Positions 11,153 through 20,100 of a stretch of 64,000 nt of DNA are shown piece after piece. The DNA comes from Bradyrhizobium sp. 4 (GTDB lineage: Bacteria > Pseudomonadota > Alphaproteobacteria > Rhizobiales > Xanthobacteraceae): positions 3,658,001 to 3,722,000 of the forward strand of contig NZ_CP064686.1 in the NCBI RefSeq assembly GCF_023100905.1, in the 5' to 3' direction. A program made the position numbers and the translations under genes. The notes under the pieces were generated by a model that saw nothing but the letters and a program-made list of their open reading frames with translations, ran no database searches and had not been told where the DNA came from. Every line of letters begins with the position of its first letter. Positions within the stretch are counted from its first letter, which is position 1.

Positions 11153-11590
11153 ATGCACATCCTTAATGAGATAGCTGATGCTTGGGGTTGGCGGGGGGGA
11201 CGGCCACGTGCATTTGTCATGCAGAATGAATTTGGCAATGTGATCTTCACTGATGAAGACGGGCAATATTGGCGCATCTGCCCAGAGGAATTGACTTGCG
11301 AGGTTGTCGCGATCAACGGAGAGAACTTTGCAAGGCTGCAAGATACGGACGAATTCTTGAAAGATTGGACTATGCGCGAACTCGTTGAACAAGTTCGCAC
11401 AACGTTGGGAATGCCAGATGCTCAGCGATGCTACTGCCTGAAAATCCCGGCCACCCTGGGCGGTGCTTACGCGCTCGCCAATATTGGAACTATCGATAGA
11501 GCAGAACTGATCTCATTCTCGGGCCACGTTGCGAAACAGATCAATGATCTTCCCGACGGTGCCCAGATCCGGCTAAAGATCACCGATTAA
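11153..11590 (+). CDS. Orphan Tdi1-like (DUF1851) immunity-type protein
   Basis: 145 residues, soluble, no signal peptide. The first half (FGNVIFTDEDGQYWRICPEEL, residues ~26-46 in part) and the second half (CYCLKIPATLGGAYALANIG, then ELISFSGHVAKQI and LPDGAQIRLKI) look like the family known from the C-terminal domain of Tdi1, the antidote of the Agrobacterium type VI DNase effector Tde1. No effector, VgrG or other T6SS gene is present here, so it is an orphan, as many members of this family are. The base composition is near 50% GC, far below the neighbours. The start at 11153 has only a weak ribosome-binding site, and a TATAGTATGAT stretch just upstream could be a -10 region. Immunity function is an inference from family only. 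Confidence 0.6.
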   Translation: MHILNEIADAWGWRGGRPRAFVMQNEFGNVIFTDEDGQYWRICPEELTCEVVAINGENFARLQDTDEFLKDWTMRELVEQVRTTLGMPDAQRCYCLKIPATLGGAYALANIGTIDRAELISFSGHVAKQINDLPDGAQIRLKITD

Positions 11591-11951
11591 GCTTCAGAGT
11601 GTGGTACTCCCTTGTGCACACTTCTACTGTTCTCCAAACGCCAGCCGTCGCTGAACGAGAAGCGAAAGCGCGTTTCCCATGGCTCCAATAAGTCTGCATT
11701 TGGCCCTTAGCCGACCAGTTGGGGCGACCTCGCTGTGTCCGCAATTGAAAACTGAACGGACAAGGCGCCGCCTCCGCGGGCTGATCGGGTTTATGAGTTA
11801 CGCGTCCTGGCCGGTCAGCATCGCGTGGGAGAAATTCGATCGCCCCATTCATTGTCGGGATCGGTTTCATAAACCGGCATTCATCGGAAATCGGGTGGCA
11901 ATGTCCGCCATGTCGTATAAGCGACCGCCTTGGTCACTGATACGAGACACC
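11591..11951. other. Intergenic stretch with no convincing gene
   Basis: About 360 bp between the DUF1851 gene and the EamA gene. A frame runs through it into the EamA gene (from 11679), but the first ~90 residues have no resemblance to a transporter and are Arg/Pro-rich. A weak reverse frame (11580-11870) also has no family look. The mixed base composition suggests degraded remnants of mobile or repeated DNA. Confidence 0.4.
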
Positions 11952-12812
11952 ATGCCCCCGAACCACAAACGGATCGACGCGCGCGACTGGTCGCTGCTCG
12001 CTGTGCTCTCGGTCCTCTGGGGCGGCTCGTTCTTTTTCAACGGCGCTGCGCTGCGGGAATTGCCGCCGCTCACGCTGGTGCTTTTGCGAGTTGCACTCGG
12101 ATCGGCCATTCTGCTGCCGCTGCTCCGCATGCAGGGCATCAGTTTCCCCCGGGGCATAGCCGGCTGGAAGCCGTTCATCGCGATAGGGCTCCTCAACAAT
12201 GTCATCCCGTTCTCGCTGATCGTGATCGGCCAGACTTTCATTCCAAGCGGGCTGGCGTCGATCCTGAATGCCACCACGCCGCTGTTCACGGTGATCGTGA
12301 TGGCCGCGGCAGGCGAAGAGGCCTTACGGCTGCGCCGCGTGGCCGGCGTTGCCCTCGGGCTTGCCGGCGTGATCATCCTGCGCGGATGGGGCGTTGAAAC
12401 ACGGGCAGGGCAGGGGCTCGGCATCCTGCTCTGCCTCGGCAGCGCCTTCAGCTATGGCTTTGCGGCGCTAGCGGCGCGGCGGTTGTTGAAGGACGCAGCC
12501 CCGCTGGGGACGGCAGCATTTCAACTGATGGCTTCCACGGTGATGATGGCGATCGTCGCCGGCGCGATGGAGCAGCCGTGGCGTCTCCCGATGCCGGGCG
12601 CGACAACGTGGCTCGCTGTGCTTGGCCTTGCCGGCTTGTCGACGGCCCTCGCCTACATCGTCTTCTTCCAGATCCTGCGGCGCTCAGGCGCGACCAATGT
12701 GATGCTGGTGACGCTGGTCATTCCCGTCACCGCCATTCTTCTGGGATGGCTGGTGCTGGGCGAGCCGATCTCGATGCGCGAGATCGCGGGCGCGATCGCG
12801 CATTGCTGGTGA
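11952..12812 (+). CDS. EamA/DMT-family transporter, C-terminal end altered by frameshift
   Basis: Inner-membrane drug/metabolite-type permease; substrate unknown. From ATG 11952 (MPPNHKRIDARDW) it has two EamA repeats and about ten hydrophobic helices, e.g. LLAVLSVLWGGSFFFNGAAL, PLTLVLLRVALGSAILLPLL and GIGILLCLGSAFSYGFAAL-type segments. The second repeat ends in VLGEPISMREIAGAI, then reads AHCW and stops at 12812. In the -1 (equivalently +2) frame the expected ending continues as ALLVIDGRVLNLLRRGT to a stop at 12853, so one base was gained or two lost near 12799-12803. The last helix of the tenth segment is therefore cut short by about 15 residues. It may still fold; it may be a recent pseudogene or a sequencing error. 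Confidence 0.8.
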   Translation: MPPNHKRIDARDWSLLAVLSVLWGGSFFFNGAALRELPPLTLVLLRVALGSAILLPLLRMQGISFPRGIAGWKPFIAIGLLNNVIPFSLIVIGQTFIPSGLASILNATTPLFTVIVMAAAGEEALRLRRVAGVALGLAGVIILRGWGVETRAGQGLGILLCLGSAFSYGFAALAARRLLKDAAPLGTAAFQLMASTVMMAIVAGAMEQPWRLPMPGATTWLAVLGLAGLSTALAYIVFFQILRRSGATNVMLVTLVIPVTAILLGWLVLGEPISMREIAGAIAHCW

Positions 12813-12961
12813 TTGATGGGCGCGTTCTGAACCTGTTGCGGCGCGGCACATAGTTCCAGAGCCGCCGTTTCACCTCGCGGAAAATCGCGGCGCTTGCCAG
12901 CCGAGAGCCACCTTGCGACACTCCCAGCAAAACAAGACTACAAAACACAGGGGAGAGAACG

Positions 12962-14197
12962 ATGCCGGGTCGTCGCAATAATTTTGCTGCCCTCGCCATT
13001 TTTGCTGCCGGCGTGCTCGTCACGACACCGGCCCTGGCGCAGAAGAAATACGATCCCGGCGCCACCGACACCGAAGTCAAGCTCGGCAATATCATGCCCT
13101 ATAGCGGGCCGGCGTCGTCCTATGGCGTGATCGGCAAGACCGAGGCCGCGTTCTTCAAGATGATCAACGACCAGGGCGGCATCAACGGGCGCAAGATCAA
13201 TTTCATCAGCTATGACGACGCCTATTCCCCGCCGAAGGCGATCGAGCAGGCGCGCAAGCTGGTGGAGAGCGACGAGGTGTTGCTGATCTTCCAGCCGCTC
13301 GGCACACCCTCGAACTCCGCGATCATGAAATACATGAACGCCAAGAAGGTACCGCAGCTCTTCGTTGCCTCCGGCGGCACCAAGTTCGGCGACCCCAAGA
13401 ATTTCCCATGGACCATGGGATTTCAGCCGAACTACCAGAGCGAGGGGCGGATCTACGCGAAGTATATCCGTGACAAGTTTCCGAACAGCAAGATCGCGGT
13501 GCTCTGGCAGAACGACGACGCCGGCAAGGACCAGTTCAAGGGCCTGAAGGATGGGCTCGGCGACAAAGCCAATATGATCATCGCCGACAAATCCTATGAG
13601 GTCAGCGATCCTTCGATCGACTCGCAGATCGTTGCGCTTCACGATTCCGGCGCCGACATCTTCTTCTCATGGGCCGCGCCGAAAGGCTCGGCGCAGGCGA
13701 TCCGGAAGGTCGGCGAGCTCGGCTGGAAGCCGAAATTCTTCCTTGCCAATACGGCTACGTCGATCGCCTCGGTGCTCAAGCCCGCCGGGCTCGACTATTC
13801 CAAGGACATCATCTCGACCGCATATCTGAAGGATCCGACCGACCCGACCTGGGACAAGGATCCGGCGGTCATCGCGTGGCGCACCTTCATGGACAAGTAC
13901 TATCCCGAAGGGGACAAGACCAACGCCAACAACCTTTACGGCTACGTCCAGGCGGAGGCGATGGCGCAGGTGCTGAAGCAGTGCGGCGACAACCTCACGC
14001 GAGACAACGTCATGAAGCAGGCCACGAACCTGAAGGATTTTCACACCGACCTGATGCTGCCCGGCATCATGGTCAACACCTCCGCCGACGATTATTTTCC
14101 GATCGAGCAGATGCAGCTGATGCGCTTCAACGGACAGGCCTGGGAGCTGTTCGGCGACGTCATCACGGGCGAGGTCGGCCACGAGCGCGGACAGTAG
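12962..14197 (+). CDS. ABC transporter substrate-binding protein, branched-chain amino-acid (LivK) type
   Basis: Periplasmic binding protein of the type 1 (Leu/Ile/Val) fold, delivering ligand to an ABC importer. 411 residues; signal peptide 1-25 ending ALA-Q. Mature sequence begins with a typical VKLGNIMPYSGPASSYGVIG region, then INDQGGINGRKI, ARKLVESDEVLLIFQPLGT and KIAVLWQNDDAGKD. RBS GGGGAGAG precedes the ATG. No permease or ATPase gene is adjacent, so it is a solitary binding protein, of which Bradyrhizobium genomes contain very many. Ligand could be an amino acid, an aromatic acid or an amide; sequence alone does not decide. Confidence 0.9.
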   Translation: MPGRRNNFAALAIFAAGVLVTTPALAQKKYDPGATDTEVKLGNIMPYSGPASSYGVIGKTEAAFFKMINDQGGINGRKINFISYDDAYSPPKAIEQARKLVESDEVLLIFQPLGTPSNSAIMKYMNAKKVPQLFVASGGTKFGDPKNFPWTMGFQPNYQSEGRIYAKYIRDKFPNSKIAVLWQNDDAGKDQFKGLKDGLGDKANMIIADKSYEVSDPSIDSQIVALHDSGADIFFSWAAPKGSAQAIRKVGELGWKPKFFLANTATSIASVLKPAGLDYSKDIISTAYLKDPTDPTWDKDPAVIAWRTFMDKYYPEGDKTNANNLYGYVQAEAMAQVLKQCGDNLTRDNVMKQATNLKDFHTDLMLPGIMVNTSADDYFPIEQMQLMRFNGQAWELFGDVITGEVGHERGQ

Positions 14198-14224
14198 TCA
14201 GCCCCATTTTCGGCGTCCCCCCGC

Positions 14225-14710
14225 TTATTCGGTGACGAGATCGGCGGCGCGTTTCGCCTTCTTGCCGGTATTCTTGACCGTCTCTTCTCCGGCCTTTTCG
14301 GCGTTGGCGCGAAGCTCACATTTGGTGCGGATCTCGTCGAGCTCGTCATCGGTCAAATGCTCAATTCCGACGAAGGAATTCTGCACCGCGCTCACCCGGA
14401 TCAGTTCGTCAAGCTTCACCTGGATCGCCGCGCTATCGCGATTCTGAGAATTCTGAATCAGGAAGACCATCAGGAACGTCACGATGGTGGTGCCGGTGTT
14501 GATCACCAACTGCCATGTGTCGGAGTACTGGAAGATGGGACCGGTGACCGCCCAAACCAGGATGATGCCGGCTGCAATCATGAATGTTAGCGCGCGCCCG
14601 GCCGCTTGAGATGTTCGGTTAGCAATATCGCTGAAGAGTTGAGCCGCGCTGTTACGTGGCTGGTTCGCTTTGCCCTTGGCCGGACGAGCTTTGGTATCGG
14701 TCTGTTGCAT
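14225..14710 (-). CDS. Low-affinity iron permease family protein (Fet4-like)
   Basis: 161-residue membrane protein resembling the bacterial low-affinity iron permease family. Two hydrophobic helices are clear (ALTFMIAAGIILVWAVTGP at ~40-58 and LVINTGTTIVTFLMVFLIQN at ~68-87), joined by a short FQYSDTWQ loop, followed by the conserved NRDSAAIQVKLDELIR and a C-terminal helical, charged tail. The pattern TWQLVINTGTTIVTFLMVFLIQNSQNRD (only its parts quoted here) is the family hallmark. Metal transport by bacterial members is poorly proven, so the name rests on homology. It is convergent with the upstream binding protein gene and separated by 99 bp from the M23 peptidase gene on the same strand. 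Confidence 0.85.
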   Translation of the reverse strand: MQQTDTKARPAKGKANQPRNSAAQLFSDIANRTSQAAGRALTFMIAAGIILVWAVTGPIFQYSDTWQLVINTGTTIVTFLMVFLIQNSQNRDSAAIQVKLDELIRVSAVQNSFVGIEHLTDDELDEIRTKCELRANAEKAGEETVKNTGKKAKRAADLVTE

Positions 14711-14809
14711 CGGAAGATCGCGCTGATAAGGGAGCTGCGATCTAACGTCGAGGGAACTCCGAAGTTCCGCGATGTAAACAGGAACTAGGCGAGCGGACTC
14801 TCAACGAGC

Positions 14810-16168
14810 CTAGCCCGCGCTCAGGCGCACGCCGGCGCGCAGGAATTTCTGCGGATCGACTGCTTCGCCGTCGATGCGGGTTTCGTAGTGCAGGTGCGGG
14901 CCGGTGGAACGGCCGGTCGACCCGACGAGCCCGACGACCTGGCCGATCTTCACGATCTCGCCGACCCGGACATTGATCTCGGAGAGATGGCCGTAGCGGG
15001 TCGCAAGGCCATTGCCGTGATCGACCTCGATCATGCGGCCGTAGCCGCCGGACCAGCCGGCGGAGACGACCTTGCCGTTGGCAGTGACACGAACGGGATC
15101 GCCGCTCGCGGCGCGGAAGTCGAGCCCGGTGTGCATCGCGGGCCGGCCGAGGAACGGATCGCTGCGCACGCCGAAGCCCGACGTGAACTCGACCTCGCCG
15201 ATGACGGGCTTGCGATAGGGCACGAGTGCGAGCGTGCGATTGAGCCGGTCCATCTCGGCGCGGGTGCTGTTGATGCGATAGAGCTGCTTCTCGAACGGCC
15301 CCGAACTGGCGGTGAGCTTGACGGGTACGAAGGGCCCGCCCATTGCCGTGCGCGGTACGGCGGCTTCGAGATTTGCGAGGTTCAGGCCGAGATCGCTGAC
15401 GACGCCGCGCATCCGGCGCATGCGTGAATCCATGCCTTCCTCGACGGCGTTGAGCGCCGCCATCTGGCGACGCTCGACCTGGTCGAGTGAGGTCGTGAGC
15501 CGAACGACGACGTTGTCGAGCCCTTGATTCTTGGCGAATTGATTGACGGGCGGAGCTGCGAGGGTCGGCGCGCGCGACTCGAGCCGCGCCTCGCGATCCG
15601 GCGGCGCCACGAAGATCACGGTGTCGCTGATCGGTGAGGGCTTTGTCGTGCCCTGCGTCGTCTGGCTGGCATCGCCACGCTGCGGGCTGGAACGGGGAAT
15701 CGATCCGGTCACGTCCGGCATGGACCCGAGCGCCGTGGCACGGGACTCCAGCGCCGTCTGGCGCTTCATGATCTGGTCGAGCTTCTGGTCGAACTGCTCC
15801 TGGTCGAGCAGTTGCCGGCTGGTGGTGCGGTCGACCTTGGCGCGGAGCTCGGCGATGCGGTCCTCATAGGCGTATTGCATCTCGGCCTGCCGGGCGATCA
15901 GCCGGGTGAGGACGTCGTCGCGGAAGGCGAAATAGGTCGCGGTTGCGGCCGACCAGAGCCCGAGCAACACGATCGTGCCGACCACGATCCAGAACACCAC
16001 AGGCCCCAGGCGAACCTGCTTGCCGTGATGCACGATGGTGTAGGCGTCGTCGATGTCCGGAAGGGGAAGTGCGGTTGCCACCGCGGCGGCACGGCGATGA
16101 AAGGCTCGGCCGTGGTCGTGGGGGTGATGTTGGGGGTACTGCGAGAGTTGGGCAGAACTTTTCGACAT
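14810..16168 (-). CDS. M23 family metallopeptidase with membrane anchor and coiled coil
   Basis: Probable peptidoglycan DD-endopeptidase or a non-catalytic amidase activator of the EnvC/NlpD class. 452 residues from ATG 16168, chosen over GTG 16174 because GGGAG lies five bases before it. A His-rich cytoplasmic N-terminus (QYPQHHPHDHGR) precedes one membrane helix (~56-78, VVFWIVVGTIVLLGLWSAA), then a periplasmic coiled-coil region (~90-145 and 210-250), a Pro/Ser linker and the M23 domain (~325-450). Zinc ligands are visible: HTGLDFRA (H..D) and HLHYE near the end, so the active site appears complete. SGFGVRSDPFLGRPA is the typical entry to the domain. Confidence 0.9.
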   Translation of the reverse strand: MSKSSAQLSQYPQHHPHDHGRAFHRRAAAVATALPLPDIDDAYTIVHHGKQVRLGPVVFWIVVGTIVLLGLWSAATATYFAFRDDVLTRLIARQAEMQYAYEDRIAELRAKVDRTTSRQLLDQEQFDQKLDQIMKRQTALESRATALGSMPDVTGSIPRSSPQRGDASQTTQGTTKPSPISDTVIFVAPPDREARLESRAPTLAAPPVNQFAKNQGLDNVVVRLTTSLDQVERRQMAALNAVEEGMDSRMRRMRGVVSDLGLNLANLEAAVPRTAMGGPFVPVKLTASSGPFEKQLYRINSTRAEMDRLNRTLALVPYRKPVIGEVEFTSGFGVRSDPFLGRPAMHTGLDFRAASGDPVRVTANGKVVSAGWSGGYGRMIEVDHGNGLATRYGHLSEINVRVGEIVKIGQVVGLVGSTGRSTGPHLHYETRIDGEAVDPQKFLRAGVRLSAG

Positions 16169-16278
16169 CGGCACTCCCGCGCCGATCGGATGAGTCCGTG
16201 CGGCCTAATTGCCGCGGCAATCTGGGCCGGTCATGGTTAATTTTCCGGAAACGGAACCGCTTGAATTTAAATGATTGG

Positions 16279-16971
16279 TTAAAGGCTCCTTGCGGCTTCC
16301 AGCACCTCGTCGACGTGGCCGTCGACCCGGACATTGCGCCAGATCCGGGCGATCTTGCCGTCGGCGCCAAGCAGCATCGTAGTGCGAAGAACTCCCAGGA
16401 AGCTCTTGCCATACATGGACTTTTCGCCCCAGACGCCGTAGGCCTCCAGCATCTCGTGCGTCTCGTCCGAGATGAGGGGCACGCCGAGACCGTGCTTGTC
16501 GCGGAACTTTTCCTGAGCCTTGACTGGATCGGCGGAGATACCGAGCACGGCGGTGCCAGCCTTGGCGAAGGCGCCGGTCAGCCGGGTGAAGTCGATGGCT
16601 TCCCTGGTGCAGCCCGGCGTGTCGGCGCGGGGGTAGAAGAACAGGACCAGCTTCTCGCCGGCATAATCCGACAGCGCGACGACACCGCCACCGTCGCGGG
16701 GCAGGCGGAAGGCGGGGGCCTTCTGACCCTCGGCCAAGCCGGCCTTCGCAGCTGTTTTGGGCGCTGATGCCGATTTGGAAGAATTTAACCGTTTCGGTGC
16801 GGCCTTATGCGATGCTGTCTTTGCTATGGTCCCAGTTGATTTGCTCGCCGGTGTCCGCTGTGTTTTCGCGGACTTAGTTTGAGTCGCAGCCCGCGCTTTC
16901 ACGGGCGTCTTTTTAGCCGTCGGACTGACGGAGGGCGTTTTGGACGATTTCTTTCGGGATTTCTTGGACAT
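16279..16971 (-). CDS. bcp: Bcp/PrxQ-type peroxiredoxin with Lys/Ala-rich N-terminal extension
   Basis: Thiol peroxidase reducing hydrogen peroxide and organic hydroperoxides in the cytoplasm. 230 residues from ATG 16971 (RBS GGAAGG). The AhpC/TSA fold covers residues ~78-228: GQKAPAFRLPRDGGG, LVLFFYPRADTPGCTREAIDF with the peroxidatic Cys, and GVWGEKSMYGKSF. The second Cys found five residues later in E. coli Bcp is absent, so it may work as a 1-Cys enzyme or use a distant or external thiol. The first ~75 residues are almost only Lys, Ala, Ser, Thr and Pro (KKSRKKSSKTPS...), like a nucleic-acid-binding tail, unusual for this family but seen in related rhizobia. The open frame upstream of 16971 is an antisense shadow of the next gene. 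Confidence 0.92.
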   Translation of the reverse strand: MSKKSRKKSSKTPSVSPTAKKTPVKARAATQTKSAKTQRTPASKSTGTIAKTASHKAAPKRLNSSKSASAPKTAAKAGLAEGQKAPAFRLPRDGGGVVALSDYAGEKLVLFFYPRADTPGCTREAIDFTRLTGAFAKAGTAVLGISADPVKAQEKFRDKHGLGVPLISDETHEMLEAYGVWGEKSMYGKSFLGVLRTTMLLGADGKIARIWRNVRVDGHVDEVLEAARSL

Positions 16972-17139
16972 ACGCCTTCCTTTCGTCGCTTTCGGCGGGT
17001 CAACCAAAGCGGTATTGCAGCCCTTTTCCGGTATGCCGGAATCGTGCCCTCGGCTGGATGAGTCTGACGACGGCGAAGTCTGGTTACAAGGAATTACACG
17101 GACCACCCCACTGCTCGTTGAACGCGCTCCCGGGGCGAC

Positions 17140-20100
17140 ATGACGAACAGAAGAAATATTCGAGGTATGGCGGCAATGCCGGCGCGGGAAGCTTCGCTTC
17201 CCGTCGACGGCTGCGGCCCCGGCGGCGCTCAATCCCACGACGGGCGCCTGTATCGAGAGGCAATGGCAAGGAATACGTCGCCCCAGGATTACAATCGGGA
17301 TTCGGATCGGCGCGGCAGCCAACCAGAGCAGCAGCAATGGGACGACGCCGATTGGGATCCGGATCAGGAAGCGGCGGCGGGCTATCGGGCGCGCCGGCTG
17401 TTGTCGCGTTCCAATTCGGGCTTCCATCGCTTCGCTGACGGGTTTGGACCGCTGCGCCGCTGGCTGGGCGGCGGTCGCTGGCTGAAGCGCGTGGCCGTGG
17501 TCGCCGGTGCCCTGGTTGTCATCTTCGTCGGCTGTTTCGGCGCGCTGTGGTGGCGGCTCGGCGCCGGTCCCATCAATCTCGACATTGCGACGCCGTGGCT
17601 CGCGGCCGCGATCGAGGACAATATCGGTCACGGCAACACCGTGGAGGTCGGCGGCACGCAGATCGAACGGGCCGGGCGGATCCGAATCGCCGTGCGCATC
17701 CGCGATATCGTCGTGCGCGACCACGATCACGTCATTGTCGCCACCGCACCGAAGGCCGAGGTGAAGCTGTCGGGTGCAGGCCTGCTGATGGGGCATCTGC
17801 GCGCCGAAAGCCTCAACCTCGTCGATGCCGAGCTCGCGATCCGGATCGCGCCTGACGGCACCGTCACGGTATCGGCTGGCGACACCGCAAAGCCGCTCGC
17901 AACCGGCGTCGCATCCAAGAAGGACGCGGGGCTGCCGCCGACTTTCCCGCGGAACGGTGTGCCACCGCCGCCATTCGCCACCGGGCCTGCGACCCCCGAC
18001 GGATCGCAAGCCGCGACCCAGGCCACGGCCCCGACCGGCATTCTTCAGGGCCTCGACTGGCTCGACAGTCTGAGCATGACCGGCCTCGACGGCCAGAACC
18101 TCAACGAGATCGGCCTGAAGAACGGCAATCTGATCGTCGACGACCAGCAGCGCGGCAGCAAATGGACGTTTGAGAACATCACGCTGAGCCTGCGCCGACC
18201 CAGCCGTGGCGGCGTCGCGCTCAGCCTCGGTGAGGAGGGCGCGCGTCCGTGGTCGTTGCGGGCCACGATCGGCCCCACCGAGAACGGCGTGCGCTCGGTC
18301 GATATTCGCGCCGACAAGGTTTCGACCGCCAACATCCTGCTGGCGCTGCGGGTGAAGGATCTCACCTACACCGCCGACCTGCCGCTGACCGGCGAGCTCA
18401 AGGGCGAGCTCGGCCGCGACGGCGTGCCGACCTTCTTTCGCGGCAAGATCGCAGTCGGTGCGGGCAACATCATCGACACCGATACACCCGATTATCCGAT
18501 GGCGATCGACTCGGCCGAGATCAATGTCGAGTGGGACGCCAATCGGCGGGTGCTGGTCGCTCCGTTCAAGGTCCTCTCGGGCGCGAACCGTCTGACGCTT
18601 CTGGCTCATGTCGAGCCGCCCAACGGCACCGTCAATGACTGGCAGCTCGGTTTCAGCGGCGGTTCGATCCTGCTCGGCGGCATCGACAACGAGCCGCCGC
18701 TGGTCTTCAACCGTATCGCGATCGGCTTCCGCTTCGATACCGACCACAAGAGGCTGCTGTTGACCCAGGCCGATATCTCCAACGGAGAGATCGGCGTCGC
18801 CGGCACCGGTGCCATCGACTATTCGGGCGAGCCGCGGCTGACATTGGGTTTTGCGGGGACGCCGATGTCGGCCTCGGCGCTCAAGCGGATGTGGCCGACA
18901 CTTGTCGTTCCCGAATTGCGCGAATGGGTGATCGAGCGGATCGAGCGTGGAACGCTCCAGCGCATCGAGATCGGCGTTAACTCGCCGACGAAGAATCTTC
19001 CGCGCAAGGGCCCACCCATTCCCGATGACGGTCTGTCAGTCAATATCGTGGCGAGCGGTGTCACGGTTCGCCCTGTCGATGGCCTGCCGGTGGTGCACGA
19101 TGCCGATTTGAAGGCGCGCGTGACCGGCCGCACCGCGACGGTGAACATCGGGCAGGGCATTGCTGATACGCCGGCGGGCCGCAAGGTCACGATTTCCGAC
19201 TTCGTCTTCGAGGTGCCCGATATGGCGCCCAAGCCGTCGCCGTCGCGGACCCGGTTTCGTGTTGAGGGTCCGGTGCCCGCAGCCGCCGAAATGCTTTCCA
19301 ACGATCGCCTGAGCGATCTGTCGTCGACCGTCATCGATCCCAACACCAGCAAGGGGACGTTCTCGGCGAACGTCCAGCTTGGGCTGCCGGTCAAGGGCGA
19401 GCTGACCAAAGCCGACACTACCTACAGCGTTACCGCCGATCTCAACGGTTTTGGTGCCGACAAGCTGGTGATGAACCAGAAGCTGGAGGCCAACAACCTC
19501 AAGATAGTCGCGAGCAACCAGGGCTATCAGGTCAAGGGCGACGTCAAGATCAACGGGCAGGCGGCCTCGCTCGACTACCGCAAGCCCGCCGAGGGCGATG
19601 CGGACGTCAAATTGCAGACCACGCTGGACGATGCGAGCCGCGCGCGCCTCGGGTTCGATCTGGGCCCCGCCGTCAGCGGATCGGTGCCGATCAAGCTGTC
19701 GGGCAAGATCGCCGGGGGGCCCGACCAGACGACGAAGCTCGGCATCGAGGCCGACCTGACCTCGGTCAAGCTCGACAACATCCTGCCCGGCTGGGTCAAG
19801 CTGCCGGGCAGAGCGGGCAAGGCCAGCTTCAAGGTGGTGCCGACGGCGCAATCGACGCGCCTGGAGGAGATCGTCATCGAAGGCGGCGGCGCCTCGATCA
19901 AGGGGTCGATCGAGGTCGATGCCAACGGCGATCTCATGAACGCGAACTTCCCGACCTACGCGCCGTCCGACGGCGACAAGGCTTCGCTGAAGGTGGAGCG
20001 CAGCCAGGACGGCGTGGTCAAGGGCACGATGCGCGGCGACGTATTCGACGGCCGCGGCTTCCTGAAATCGGCGATCTCAGGCAATTCCAAGGACGACGCC

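Noticed and set aside
16972..18747. Long minus-strand frame continuing upstream of bcp to make an 822-residue protein
   Set aside because: The upstream ~590 residues are antisense to the AsmA-like gene, and the ATG at 16971 has its own RBS and begins the peroxiredoxin.
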